Source: Isochrysis galbana (lineage: Eukaryota; Haptophyta; Isochrysidales; Isochrysidaceae). From it: DNA of 64,000 nt. The notes under the pieces are model-generated. The model was given only the letters and a program-made list of their open reading frames with translations, did no database searches and was not told the DNA's origin. The stretch is from assembly GCA_018136815.1 (NCBI GenBank), contig CM030932.1, positions 8,819,628 through 8,883,627 on the forward strand. The letters are read 5' to 3'. How positions within the stretch are numbered: the first letter of the stretch is position 1; the number at the start of each line of letters is the position of its first letter. Below, piece after piece: positions 40,590 through 51,600 of this stretch. The position numbers were made by a program, and so were the translations under genes.

Positions 40590-41275
40590 CCGGTTCCTAG
40601 ATGGGAAAAACAGTGGAGGGGGTGGGCAGCTCCCGGCGTCGGGGGCGGGGGGAGGGGAGGGGGGAAGGGAATCCCCCCCCAAAACATGTATTTCAGCAAC
40701 GTTGGGGTAACTGCTTGTAACTTGTAACTTGTAATGGGTTTAAAAAAATCTTAAAAAACTAGCCGCTACATGCACGGCGTGGGGCAGATTGCTAGTGCTA
40801 CTCCTAACTACCCTCCCTTTCCTATCACACCCCTTTCCCCCCCCCCCGTCTCCTTTCCTAGCAAATGGAGGGGGGGGGAGGCCGCGCGCGCTGCTTCGAC
40901 CAGGGGCGTGAGATAGAGGGGGTAAGAGTGAGTGGAGTCCTTGTTTGGGTGTGTTTTACCGTTGTAATGGGTTTAACCTGTTAATGGCCACTAACTGGGT
41001 ATTAACACCCTGTTAATGTACTGACCTTGGAAAATACCAATGGGTTTCCAAAAAACTTGCCTGCTATTATCACAAGGAGGCCGAAGCGCGGCCCCCTGAG
41101 AGGGTGCAACTTGCTGAGGTTCCTTTTTTTTTTACCCCCCCATCGCCGAGGGTCGCCTGCCAGAGCTGCGCACGCCGGGGGTGGCGCGGGCCACCGGACC
41201 ATATCTAAGCCCTTCACCCCTATCCCCCTAGTAGTGTACGGGGGGAGCCGCCAGATGGCGGGGGGAGAAGGGCCG
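40590..41275. other. intergenic with a dispersed-repeat copy
   Basis: CCTAGATGGGAAAAACAG at 40597-40614 is shared with 60016-60033 and, inverted, 32985-33010. TGTAACTTGTAACTTGTAATGGG near 40713 and GTTGTAATGGGTTTAACCTG near 40963 are short direct repeats. No gene recognised. Confidence 0.4.
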
Positions 41276-42246
41276 GGGGAGTGGGGGTGTAATAATCTAT
41301 CTGAGCATTAGTACCACTACTCTCACTAGCCCGGTACTAACACGACAGCCCTCAGCGCACCTGCCCGTACACCTTGGCGCGTGCTGTTGTCACAGATACA
41401 TACTCCTATGCACCCTTCCACATCTCCCCCCTCGCAGGCCCCCGGCTCCCATTCTAACTCCCCACAAGTTAAAATGAGGGAAAACCCATTGAGGCGGTCC
41501 GGTCGACGCCGGCCGACTCTCCGGGAAAAAGCACCGGGGGGGGGGGGGAGGAACCTCTCGTCAAAAAAGGAGAACGGCCCTTACAGCTCACGCCGCGAGC
41601 GGTCCTCGAAGAAATAAATGTCTGCGCCCCCCGATACCTGCCACAGGGACGTCTTGAGCCACTCAGCCACTCCCTTCTTCTCGCCTCTCCTGTCGCCAGC
41701 CGCCCCCCTTCGCCCGTTTGCTAACGCAAACGGGGCTCGTTTCTCACCACACTCCATCGGGGGGGGGTGCAAATCCCCCCCTCTCCCTCGTTCCATTCTC
41801 TTCCGCCCCGGTCCCTGCGGCGCGTCGCCATGCGGCGCGCCATGGCCTGCTCTCAGAGGTCCTTCAGGGGCGCCCAGAGGGCCAGCAAGGGCAGCTCAGG
41901 GGGCAGTGGAGGCTGGGGCTCAGCCCCTGGCCCCCCCTGCCTCTCCCTCGCTCGCCTCGCTGGCCTTGGGTGCCGCCCTGAGGCCCCTGTCTGCCTGGCG
42001 ACCAGGGATGGGGGGGGGAGTCAGTACGAGAGCAGGCCCATGCGGGCCTGGGAGTGCGGCTCGCGGCCCGCGCCCACTAGGGGTCTGGGCTGAATTGATG
42101 AGTGCCCTGCCCCTGCCCCTGCCAGAGGGCAGGGGCTGGGGTTGAATGTACGGGCCCACCCCGGGGGGTGTCCGCAATGGAGAGAGGGGGGCGCGAGGCC
42201 CCCATTGACCCCCACTTATAAAAGTAGGTTGGGGAGTGGGGGTGTA
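41276..42246 (-). mobile_element. complete stem-loop retroposon (subfamily A), with 16-bp target duplication
   Basis: The element is 41292-42230 (939 bp), flanked by GGGGAGTGGGGGTGTA at 41276-41291 and 42231-42246. Read on the minus strand it begins AACCTACTTTTATAAGTGGG, then GTCAATGGGGGCCTCGCG and the CAGCCCCTGCCCTCTGGCAG region. The middle is GC-rich and related to the centre of subfamily B (27370-27550). The 3' end (41292-41400) matches fragments at 1749 and 17140 and ends in a TTAT-type tail. It is non-coding. One of the two reference copies for the family. Confidence 0.8.
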
Positions 42247-43443
42247 GAGAGTATGCTACGTGCTACGTGTAGTAGGCAGTGGTTCCATTCGCCGCGAGTG
42301 CGGTAAGAATATTAGAATATTAGAAGGTTTTTTTTCCCTCCGCAAGAAGAGCACGTCTGTGATGTGTTCCGCTCAGGGGTGATGCAAGGGAGCTTGCATG
42401 CTGTGCGCGCCGCGTGCCATGCAAGGATTTTTGTGTGCCCGTATTTACAGATGGGCACGGCCTCATGAAAGTATCAAACGTGTTGATGAGCGCTGCTCTA
42501 GCAATCACGGTGGTGGGTCTAATCTACATGGTTATGTCCTTGTTACGAAGCGGTCCAGAGCCCGTTGTTGGAAGGTATGTACGAATCTACCATGAAGATA
42601 ACAAGAAGAGGTGGTTTGCACCGTCACGAGCAACACAAACACCCACAAAAAGTGCCCACATAACACATAACGTGACAAGTCCTAAAGATCCTGCTGTCCA
42701 TGCATGGAATGTTGAAAGGGTACGGTAACATTGGAGACTTGGTGCGTAAGACGGGTGTGTTGGCACTGTTCAGTGGCAGGAATACGTTGCAATCATTTGT
42801 TTCGTTTGGAATATCATTCGTCCATCTCCACATTGAGCTCGAAGTCCTCAATCTCAGCCGGGGTGGACGGAGCGCGAAGAAATGGCTTTCCGTCNNNNNN
42901 NNNNNNNNNNNNNNNNNNNNNNNNNNNNNNNNNNNNNNNNNNNNNNNNNNNNNNNNNNNNNNNNNNNNNNNNNNNNNNNNNNNNNNNNNNNNNNTACGAT
43001 CGTTTTCTTGTTGCATAGTGAAATAGGTTGGCCGGCCGATTTCTCAATTAAGCTCTCGGCGAGAGCAGCCACAAGCTTCAAAATCCCTATCTTTATTTGA
43101 TATTTGAACCAAAACTTGGTCATTACTCGACGTTTTGCGTCTACGTAGGGCGGTCAAACAGGGGCTTTTTAACTAATAGTAAGGGTTGGGGTTGGGCTGC
43201 ATTTTTTGACGCCGAACTGAGCGCGCGCATCAACGCTCCGCTGCGCGTGGGCGCGCGCACTCAACCCTTCTCGACTCGGTCGTTGTGTTTGGAACACCCA
43301 CTGTGACAAAAAAAGGGGGTGCCTCAGCCACCGCTCCCAGCTGCCAGCTGCGCCCGCCTTCCGGCTCTCGCGAGCTCTGACGTTGCTCTCCTCGGCTCTG
43401 CCATCGCTCCTCCCTGAAAGTGAAGGGGGCGTCGGCTGCAGAC
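42247..43443. other. intergenic with 100-N gap (42895-42994)
   Basis: A plus-strand frame at 42480-42728 opens with a hydrophobic segment (VLMSAALAITVVGLIYMVMS), a possible transmembrane helix, but lacks other support. The gap interrupts the region. No confident gene. Confidence 0.4.
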
Positions 43444-44467
43444 TCATGGTGACGGCCTCCCAGTATTACTGATCCAGCGATCTCCCGTTTGTGAAATTTC
43501 GTAAAGCAATCGCAGTTCCTGAAACACCTTAAAAGAGCCTCAAACCAAATTATTCGCGGTGTTGTTTTCGCTTCGGGTAGCCCCACCCCGTTTCCACCCG
43601 TTCCCACGAGTCCCCCCCCTCCTGCCCGTGCACCCGTCACCTCGCTCTGTCGCCGCGTGATAATGGTGATAAGAGCATTATATATATGTTTCCCCACCTG
43701 GCACTCGGGACAACCCACAACCCACACCGGGCAGCGCACCAAACTCCTTAACAACGTCGATCGCCACGTCGTCAAAGCACAGCTGAGGGATGTCCATGAG
43801 GTACCGATAACGAGGAACTCGATCTTTGATGCTCTTGCCCAGCATGGTGTTGAGGATGCTGTTGCGGACGTAGTGCATGCCCAGCTCCACCGTGGCCCTC
43901 TCCTTGAACTCCGAGATCTTGGAGGGGGGGTAGACGTTACCCTCTGCCTCCCAGGTGTCGCCCTCAGCCCCAAAATCAGCCCAACGGACCGCGACGTGGT
44001 TGGTGCCGGCGCGCCGAATCATGCCCACGATCTTGTCCACCTTCCAGTTGCCCTCCAACGCTGTGGTCGACGTGAGCGGCCTCTTGCCTCTTGGTACCTG
44101 CGTGTGCGGCATGCAGAATAGCTGGAGTCAGAGCTCAGGTGGGGTGTTCGACTCATGCATGCTGGCTTGTGATGTATGTGCGAGCAAGTGCATCGTGATC
44201 CGTACACCTCCAAAAATCGCGTTGTGGAGCACATGGCTGCCCAACTTCCCTCCCCAGTGCGAGTGCGAACGTGCAGGCGCGAACAAGGCCCCCCGAAGAT
44301 GTGGGCCACCCAGGTGCAAGGAGGAACTACTCCAGCATCCGTGAGAAGTGCGGAGGGGTGGCGCACACCTGAGCGCGGCATGAGACTCACTGGTGTGGCC
44401 TCCGAGGTGACGGGCAGGCTCGGCAGCCCTCCGACCGGGGCGGCCGCCACCGTAGTTCTGAGATTCA
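43444..44467 (-). CDS. chromodomain protein (partial N-terminus)
   Basis: Three exons join in phase on the minus strand: 44391-44467 (entered in phase 1 from an unseen exon, donor CACCA|GTGAGT), 43740-44097 (after CACACGCAG) and 43444-43538 (after TTTGAG), ending at TGA 43444-43446. The middle exon holds a chromodomain: NWKVDKIVGMIRRAGTNHVA, VRWADFGAEGDTWEAEGNVY and SKISEFKE. It has the Trp and aromatic positions of the methyl-lysine cage in modified form. A conserved-looking helical region follows (HYVRNSILNTMLGKSIKDRV) and ends FQELRLLYEISQTGDRWI. It may read histone methylation, but chromodomains also occur in retrotransposon integrases; no integrase is seen here. First exon and start unknown. 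Confidence 0.6.
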
Positions 44468-44521
44468 CTAGAAACACGAAAAAAAAACTCCCGTGAGTAG
44501 ATCAGCCCCTCCCTTTTACCG

Positions 44522-45440
44522 TTACAGTGCCATTCGACTGTGCAAGGAACGTGTCAGCAACAAGGACACGCGCTCCCATCTGGCTGGCGGGTGATAGTAT
44601 TGGATCTCTCCCGCGTCCGCTACATTTCCGGTGCCGGCTACCTCTCCTAGCCAGGTAGTCGGTATCGGGGTGCTGTAGCCAGATGTTGTTGAGCTTACTG
44701 ATGTATTTTTCGTCTTCTGAGACCCTGATTTCTCTACTCTGTGGCGCAACTCCCGGCTCTTGAGACGGGGTGTCGCCGCCGTCGTGTACCTCTTTCCCTC
44801 TGTTGTCTGGGGGCGGACGGAGGACGGAGTTACCGCAACGCGGGGAGTGAGGGTGAGGAAGGGGAATGAATGGGCGTGGCTATGAGAGCGTAACTCAGTG
44901 CCACGTGTGAGGCGAGAATATTAAAAGGTATTTCTATATACTTCCGCCGGTATGCCGTCCAGGCCTGCGCTTTTTCCGGGGCCTATGCTCCGGATAGCCT
45001 GGGCGGTCTCGTCTACTGTGATGCGCCCTTCCAGTCGGCGTTTGTCTAGCTCGCTGAGGGGCCGATCCGATATCCGATAGCGTGTGTTCGAGCTCGGGCT
45101 CGGGCTCGGGCTCACGCTTTGACGTTTTCGGGGAGTATAGCCAGGTGTAGTATGTTCTGAACATGGGTCTTATGCCGGCGCCCGTTATAGCGGTGTCGTG
45201 ATCCCTGTGGCGGGGGTTCTCCCAGCTCCCAGTCACGCGTGACGAAGATTTCTATTGGAGTGAAGGTCCTCCTGGCGCCTGGTGGAGCTGAATATGTAAG
45301 GGGAGGTGTTTGAGTGGGATTTTCCTCCTCTCTTCCGCTAGCTTTCGCTTGGTTTTGGCTATCTCCTCTGTGAGTTTTGCGTCCGGGCCTCTCTTGATGA
45401 GTTTATGAGTTTGATGTTGAGCATCGATAGTCTAGAGTAG
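44522..45440 (-). mobile_element. decayed LINE of the same family, with an inverted LINE 3'-end fragment inside
   Basis: Three minus-strand pieces match LINE ORF2 order. First, KLIKRGPDAKLTEEIAKTKR (about 45300-45410, linker). Second, TGAGIRPMFRTYYTWLY then, after a frameshift, RRLEGRITVDETAQAIRS and GPGKSAGLDGIPAEVYRN (44945-45200, start of RT). Third, a piece at 44522-44749 parallel to the region after RT in the intact copy (LGEV...YYHPPARWE against LGET...YYAPAKWE). The RT core is missing. Between the second and third lies a plus-strand LINE 3' end (about 44820-44945, ending GAGGCGAGAATATTAAAAGG). Confidence 0.6.
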
Positions 45441-45519
45441 AGTGAACTATTCACACATCATACATGTCAACATTTCACACTGACGAGTCACCACTCGTAC
45501 GGGTCGACTCGGCTCCGCA

Positions 45520-46495
45520 ATGGCCGTCCTGCCGTCCCTTCCACTGGTTATGGCGGCTATCTCGCCGCCAACGGTGCCTATCGCACCTGGCGTGCGTCTC
45601 CCGTACGTGAGTCTAGGTACTGGATCAGGCATGCTCCGTCCTGAAACGAATGTGACTCGCGCGGTGCAGCTTTGGCTGGCATCGGGCGGCACCGCCATTG
45701 ATACGGCCTTCATCTATCACGATGAGGCTGCGATCGCTGCCGGCATTGCGTCATCACCGGCGCCGATGCCCTTCATCATCACCAAAGTGCCGTGCAGCAC
45801 GTACGCGACTGCCACAGCGAACATCGACAGCAACCTTGCCCAGTTGCACACCTCTAGCACAGACCTGCTGCTGATTCACTCCCCGTGGTGTAAAGGGAAT
45901 GGTTCCAGCGAGGAGACTTGGCGAGCTATGGAGGACGCACAGGCAGTGGGTAAGGCACACGCCATCGGCGTCTCCAATTTCGGCATCCCTGAGCTAGAGC
46001 ACTTGCGCAAAACCGCAAGGAAATGGCCGCCGGCCATCAATCAATGTTCACTTTCCGTTGGCTACCACGACGACGAAACTATCAGGTGCATCTAGCGTAC
46101 ACGCCCCCACGCACCGTGGGGTAGATCACTAAAACGCGTGTGCATTGAGACACCACACCTTGTCAATCTAGTCTTGATTTTCGCACAGGTATTGTACGAA
46201 GAACGACATCACGTACATGGCGTACTCTCCATTGTGTGGCGGGCCGAATGGCTCTTCGTGCAAGCATGGTGGAGTTCTCACCCTACCCGAAGTACAAGCC
46301 GTGGCTATGGCGCATAATGTATCAGCTGCTCAAGTGGCACTGAAGTGGATTGTTCAACAGGGCCACCCGCTCGCCACAGCCGTCTGGCGGGAGGACTACA
46401 TGCACCAAGACTTGGACCTTTGGTCATGGGGAGACTTGTCGGCGGGAGAGATGGCACTCCTCACAAAAGCGGGCGTACAGTTTGCTCCTCTCTGA
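45520..46495 (+). CDS. aldo/keto reductase
   Basis: Exons 45520-46085 and 46189-46495 (GTGCAT...GCACAG, phase 2) give 290 aa. It reduces aldehydes or ketones with NADPH in a TIM barrel. All four catalytic residues are visible: D61 (AIDTAFIY), Y66, K89 (FIITKV) and H120 (LLLIHSPW). Further family marks are GVRLPYVSLGTGSG at the N-terminal barrel start, AIGVSNFGIPELEHL, NQCSLSVGYHD (where most relatives have NQxExHP), YSPLCGG, and the NADPH-binding region near the C-terminus, where the usual IPKS is replaced by LATAVWRED, a notable change. Substrate unknown. A Met at 45550 is an alternative start. The protein is slightly shorter than typical (about 310-320 aa). Confidence 0.88.
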
Positions 46496-46848
46496 AGCGG
46501 AGTTTCTCGAGCAATTCGAGGTCACGCATCGGGGATCACCAACTCCTAACCTCGCCTGAACAACGTAAAATAAGATAAGGTCGTGTGCGAAGAAATGATA
46601 CGTTGCCAACCATTGTCTCGTGGCGTTGTGCGCTGGCCGTGCAGACGATGTGAATGTTTTTTGATGGTACAACCTATGGCTCAAAGGCATGGCTGTGATG
46701 GTAACCGGTAGAACTATCGTTAAAGCGATAGGGCCATGGAGCGCGCGCCGCTCCTCTCCTGCCGTCCCCCCCGCCGCGCCAAGGCAAGAAGCGTTCATTG
46801 GTCCCACCCCTCACGCCTCACGTGTCACTTGGGGGGGGCAAAGGGTTC
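46496..46848. other. intergenic; retroposon start motif at 46711 (+)
   Basis: GAACTATCGTTAAAGCGATAG (46711-46731 region), then GGCCATGGAGCGCGCGCCG, matches the starts at 17683 and 54293. The rest of that element is not delimited. No gene. Confidence 0.45.
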
Positions 46849-47371
46849 AATCATCACCACCCAATAAATAAAATAATTAATGTTATATCCTAGCCAACCC
46901 CACTAGCTAATTGGACACAACTTTTCCGTCCCGGAATCCCGCCATGCCTGACGAGCCAGGTGTCCGAAGGCTACCGGGGGGAGGGGGCACCGCCCCCTCC
47001 CCCCGATATTCGACCTCCCCCCAGTGCACGCACCGACCCCGCGCACCCCAACACGTCCTCTCCTCGAGTCCACGCTGGGGGAAACCCCTTTCGGGTAAAA
47101 ACAACGCAGGGGGGGGGGGGCACTCATGAATAGGAGCCCAGAAACGCTAATCTCTCCTCGCAAGAGCGAGTGGCCGCGGCGAGCCGCGGCCCTTCCCTCC
47201 TGGTTCTGAGACCAAAAGCGTTCAATTATCCCCATCCCTGCTGACACCTTTCATTGTCACCTGGAGGTTACTTGAGTCAACTTGACCCTTCACATGTTGA
47301 AACACACACGTGGTCTGACTCCATTCACTCGATTTGGGGCAGGGTGGATATATCGTTGAAATCACGATATC

Positions 47372-47895
47372 TCATGATATCCCATGTTGGTTTTCCCCTC
47401 CAAAGAAAATTGATCGAATTCCTTTGAAAGCGATCGTTTTTTTTTTTGTCAAGAGCCTGGTGCGCGCTTTCAGAACTGCCCCCTCTATGTTGTTGTCAGT
47501 TTGATTGACCAGAGCAAGCATTTCCTGTGGAGTTATGTGTCCGACGCTATCCCGGGTGAAAAGGAGCAGACTGAATCCTGGGCCCTGTCCCTGCACCCTC
47601 AGTATGATTTGGCGATTCAGTGTGATGACGAGGCCCATGCCGTACACGTCGTAGTAATTCACTGGAACGCGATTGGGAGGGGTGGTGTCGCTCAAGCTCA
47701 CGGACGCCAGAACCCTCTTGTGCACTTCGTCAACGACCGCCTGTGCGTTGTCGTCAGCCCTGACTTCGAACCCCTGCATGACCGCGGACGTGAGGCACGA
47801 GAAGCCCTCTACAGGGGATCGTGCGTACAAGTTGCAAATGGATTGGAAGGCGTTGTCTGTCGCGTCGGGGAAGAAGGTGACCGGGAGAGTGGCGG
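47372..47895 (-). CDS. hypothetical protein inside the nested insertion
   Basis: A minus-strand frame open from about 47920 to 47372. It reads like a folded globular protein: VTFFPDATDNAFQSIC, GFEVRADDNAQAVVDEVHKR, VNYYDVYGMGLVITLNRQII, FSLLLFTRDSVGHITPQEML, ALVNQTDNNIEGAVLKARTR. No start Met is in a convincing place. A further same-strand segment upstream (about 47945-48060, with VITPDTLCNNVFDQGMCAKR and EPYYSGF) may be an exon of the same gene. I do not recognise a family. Its residence in a mobile insertion suggests cargo or element function. Confidence 0.4.
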
Positions 47896-48198
47896 AGCGG
47901 GTGGGGGTGACGGGGGCAGGGACAGATTCAAATCATCGATCGTATCTGAAACCCGAGTAGTATGGCTCGTCTTCCATGGAGACACACCTTTTGGCGCACA
48001 TGCCTTGGTCGAAGACGTTATTGCACAGTGTATCGGGTGTGATGACGCTGCAGCCTAGCCTCGATTGGTTGGCCTTCTCCATGAGAGGACCTGCCGTTCC
48101 TTTGTTTTTTTTTACCCTCAAGGTCGTCCAGAAAGGTTCATTTCCTTGTGCTCTTGGGAGGTGGTGCGCTTGGCGTGCGCTTCCCCACCTGCTGCGGG

Positions 48199-48352
48199 GG
48201 TGATGGTGATTGAACGCGTTCCACGTGTAGGCTGATGGTGATTGAACGCTTTTTCCATGCGGTGGGGGTGATGGTGATTGAGCGCGTTCCACGTGTAGGC
48301 TGATGGTGATTGAACGCTTTTCCATGCGGTGGGTGATGGTGATTGAGCGCTT
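48199..48352. repeat. minisatellite of GTGATGGTGATTGARCGC units
   Basis: TGATGGTGATTGAACGC / TGATGGTGATTGAGCGC occurs five times, alternating with two spacers (GTTCCACGTGTAGGC and TTTTCCATGCGGTGGG), which makes a 60-65 bp higher-order unit repeated a little over two times. Confidence 0.8.
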
Positions 48353-48757
48353 CTCGCCTTGGCGCCCCCGTCTTCTCTTACCCAAACGGGGCGAGAAGAC
48401 ACGTAAACGCCGGAGGGGAGAGCTGCCACTCCCCCCTCCCCTCCCTCTTCCCTTTTCCTCCTCTCTTCCCTGCGGCGGGGGCCCATGGCGCGCGCCTGCG
48501 GCCCCTCTTCAGGTCCCCAGGAGGCCGGCAGGGGCCTGGGAGCGCAGCTCAGGGGGCAGGTGAGGCTGGGGCATGGCCCTGGCCCCTCCTGCCTCTCCAT
48601 CGCTGGCTCTCGAGCCCCTGCCAGTCGACTGGAGCTGGCTGGGGGCTCCTGATCAGGGGGGCCCAGGGGGAGGAGGGGCTGGTCAGAGGGATGGGCTGGC
48701 CACGACAGGCCAGGGCGGGCGAATCAGGCGTGCCTGTGGGTAATCATCACCACCCAA

Positions 48758-49651
48758 CATGCAACACGTGAACATGTGCGAAAAAGCGTTCAAGAGTAAC
48801 ATGTAGAAGCACAAATACAAATACGAATGCACGTACGTAAAGGTGGCGTTCCGACGCGACCTAATGAATAGGAATAGGCAAGCATCTCAGGCTTCTCTAT
48901 GATCTATGATGAACTGAGAAAGATGATCCTCGATCATACATACACATACAAAAACACAAAAACATTGACGATGAGTGAAGAGTACGTCAAAACAATGTCG
49001 AGGGTAAGGGTAAGAAAAAATGGGCTTCTTCTAGTACGCCTGAGGCAGAGCCAGTGGAAATATGGCACGGGCGACGAAGCTCATAACCCCGTCGTCTGCC
49101 AACCGTACATTCGTTTTCTCTCTCTGCTGCGAAGGCGGCAGGCGGCAGTGGCGAGTGTGGGTGGTAACGACCCAGAAGTCCACCGACCGCCGCCTCCGCA
49201 CGATGGTTGTTCTCCGTCTGGCCCGGTAGGTCGCCGGCGGGGCCCACGTCTGCGTCTGCGCTGCTGCCCCGCTACCAATCCAGGCGCTAAAACTAGAACA
49301 TTTGACATTTGTTTTGAGTCGCTGCCAAAACCCCCTCTAAATCAAGTTGAGACGTTTTTCGAACCCCTCGAACGAATGAGGCCTTAAGCGCAAGCATCAG
49401 TCCTACTTTACTTCCTGTCGCACTCGTTGGCCCCGGCCAGGTTCCAGGTTTTCGCGTCTGCGTTTGACCTGCCCAAATTTCTTTCGAAAATTTCGGTGTT
49501 ATTTGCTGATTTTCGGACAGGCTTGTCCTAATTTTCGAGGTTCGAGCGAGCCCCACCGCCTACGCACCGCCGCACCCGTGCTACCTTGCCTTAGCTTAGA
49601 CCGTAGACGAGCTCACCATTTGCCGTCGTAGACGGTGCGGGCGAGCACCAT
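48758..49651. other. unrecognised region
   Basis: A 162-codon plus-strand frame (48899-49387) starts hydrophilic and becomes Arg/Pro-rich with no domain. GGCCCCGGCCAGGTT followed by TTTTCGCG near 49430-49460 matches 12176-12200, a short dispersed repeat. Confidence 0.3.
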
Positions 49652-50595
49652 TAGGGGTAGGTAAAAATATGTACATATCGTACTACGTATTTGGGCCCTT
49701 CCTGGGCGAGTCTACATATTTGGGGGGGGGGCGGCGTATCTCCCTACATATTTGCGTATCTCCCTACATATTTGGGGGGGGCGGGGCGTATCTCCTACAT
49801 ATGTTGGGCCCACTCGCGCGGGGAGGGGGGGGGGGGGCACGCGGGAATGAAATGACCGTTTTGTTCGGTGAGTCGCAACGGCGCGAACGAGTACGTGATA
49901 CTTTCACGTGTTTCTTTAAGACTTGGTGGAGGGGGCGGAGGGCGGTGGCAACAAGTGGCGGGAGCGACGGGCGGCGAGCGTCATGCCGCCAAATGACAGC
50001 CAAGCCGGTCACGCCACTCTCCCCTTCCCCTCGCCCCTCTGCCCCTGCCCCATGCGTGCTGACCCGTGCCCGCACATCTCCCTCGCCCTTGCAGGTCAGC
50101 GAGGCCGCAAACGCCGCTGCACGAGCCGCGTTGCGTGGCGTGGGAGCGGCGGCAGTGATGCTGCGAGCCCCACGTCCGCACGCGAGGTCGACGGCGGCGA
50201 CTGCTTTCCCTGTCTGATCAAGTTGAATCGTCTGTGCTGTTGCGCTACAATGGCAACAAGCGCGCAGGAGAAGGACGCGCGTGATGTGGGCGTGTGTGTG
50301 TGAGCATGTTGTAGTATAGCATCTTGTCTTTTTATGCTGTTGTCTATCTATACTCTCTATGTATGGTCTATCTACATGAAAAACACCTTTAGATAGTAGA
50401 TAAGTAGGTGTTCGGAGATCTCGGAGTGCGTGAGCGCGTTAGCTTACTTAGTAGAAAAGCAGAAAACTTGACTACATAACTACATATTTTCTACATATTT
50501 CATATTTGGGCGTGGAGTCTACATATTTTCAACATATTTCAGCGACATATTTGGGCGATTTTTTCTACATATTTTTACCTACCCCTAAGCACCAT
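49644..50595. mobile_element. hAT-type MITE with 8-bp target duplication
   Basis: The element is 49652-50587 (936 bp). The ends are perfect 22-bp inverted repeats (49652-49673 and 50566-50587, starting TAGGGGTAGGTAAAAATATG). Both sides are flanked by AGCACCAT (49644-49651 and 50588-50595). An 8-bp duplication and a TAGGG... terminus are signatures of the hAT superfamily. Many subterminal CTACATATTTGGGCG words occur in both orientations, as in hAT transposase binding regions. Internal frames (for example 49669-50217) show no transposase or BED finger, so it is non-autonomous. Perfect TIRs suggest recent movement. Confidence 0.9.
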
Positions 50596-51600
50596 CGACC
50601 ACCTACCGCCGGGCGTGGTTAAGGCGCGCGCCAGTTCGCCACCCGCGCTTTGCACGATAGCGCAGAGCGACATCCCTCGTGTAAGTCGACTTCAAACACT
50701 GCCAGGGCCCCTCTCGCCTATCGCGGCTGACATCGATCTACGCCGGGATACTTACTACTTACTCCTCCGCCAGCTTGAATTGAAGAGCCCACAGGCGCGC
50801 AGGTGCCATGTGCGGCTTCACGGGCTAGGGCTGGACATATCTGAGGCCCCCAACACCTCAAACCCGACGAGGCGATCGCTGGACTCCTAGACTTTGGGGG
50901 GGGAAGGGGGGGGGGGGGGCGGAGTGGCAGAGGGGACCGCCAGAGAGCCCTTCTAGGGCTCCGCCAGCGGCCAGCGTGAAAATCAAACCGTGAATTGGAC
51001 CAAAGTACGATGAATTCGTGCTACTTTGCAAACTCCAATTTTTGAGGTGCCCCGCACCTCCGCCACCGTGAAAATCGGACCGTGAAACTCAGATTTTCGG
51101 ACCCCAATTTTCTCTCGGGGTTCGAATGCGTAGGCCCTGAACCCCTGCCCGTCCGTCCACACCGTCGATCATCGATGTTCGGCGCGAAGATCTTCCAAAC
51201 ATTCCCGAGGCGTTTGCAGTTCGTTCGACCGCTCGCTTTCCCCGGGTTTGGGTCCCTCCGTCGCCGACACACCCAAGGAGAACTCCATCCCATCCGATCA
51301 GGGGGCGTGATTGGGGTGGAGAGTGATGGATGACTCGGGGAGGAGGCGTCGGCGCGCGGGGGGCGGGGGATGATTGGGGGAGGAGGGGGGGGGGGGGGCG
51401 TCCCAAGGAGAACTCCATCGGATCAACGGCGTAATTACCTTAGTGAGGCCGACAGGCGCGGGGCGGGGGGGGGGGGGGGGGCGCGGGGCGGGGGGGGGGG
51501 GGGTGGCAGACGCCAACTTGGGCGCTGCAACGCCCCCGCCCCCCCCCGCCCCCCCCTACCCCGCCTTCTCCATCCTCGGGGCGCGTAGTTTTTGATAGGG
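50596..51600. other. intergenic, G-run rich
   Basis: Poly-G tracts at 50895-50921, 51384-51398 and 51466-51502. CCCAAGGAGAACTCCATC occurs twice (51271 and 51401), 130 bp apart, each followed by a CGGATCA word. CCCAATTTTCTCTCGGGG at 51102 recurs at 60254. No gene recognised. Confidence 0.5.

Larger units (their letters stand above)
47209..48361. mobile_element. nested 1.15-kb insertion with ORF and minisatellite
   Basis: Its left end (AGACCAAAAGCGTTCAATTA then TCCCCATCCCTGCT, through TTGGGGCAGGGT.GATAT) recurs at 62036-62205, where it again begins AGACC beside another retroposon copy. The right end is a minisatellite (48199-48352). It interrupts a retroposon whose intact sequence is known from 26931-27799, so the insertion edges are defined to within two bases. 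No inverted ends or clear duplication were seen. Confidence 0.6.
46849..48757 (-). mobile_element. stem-loop retroposon (subfamily B), 5'-truncated and split by a nested insertion
   Basis: Flanked by AATCATCACCACCCAA at 46849-46864 and 48742-48757 (16 bp). 46865-47208 is nearly identical to the 3' half of the copy at 26931-27799. 48362-48741 continues the same copy exactly where it left off (GGTTCTG | GCGCCCCCG). The 5' end is truncated at GTGCCTGTGGG, before the stem-loop. The 1.15-kb insert 47209-48361 therefore arrived after the retroposon, or together with it by recombination. Confidence 0.8.

Noticed and set aside
51105-51135. GGTTCGAATGC as a tRNA B box
   Set aside because: No cloverleaf or A box can be built around it, and the segment is part of a repeat shared with 60254.
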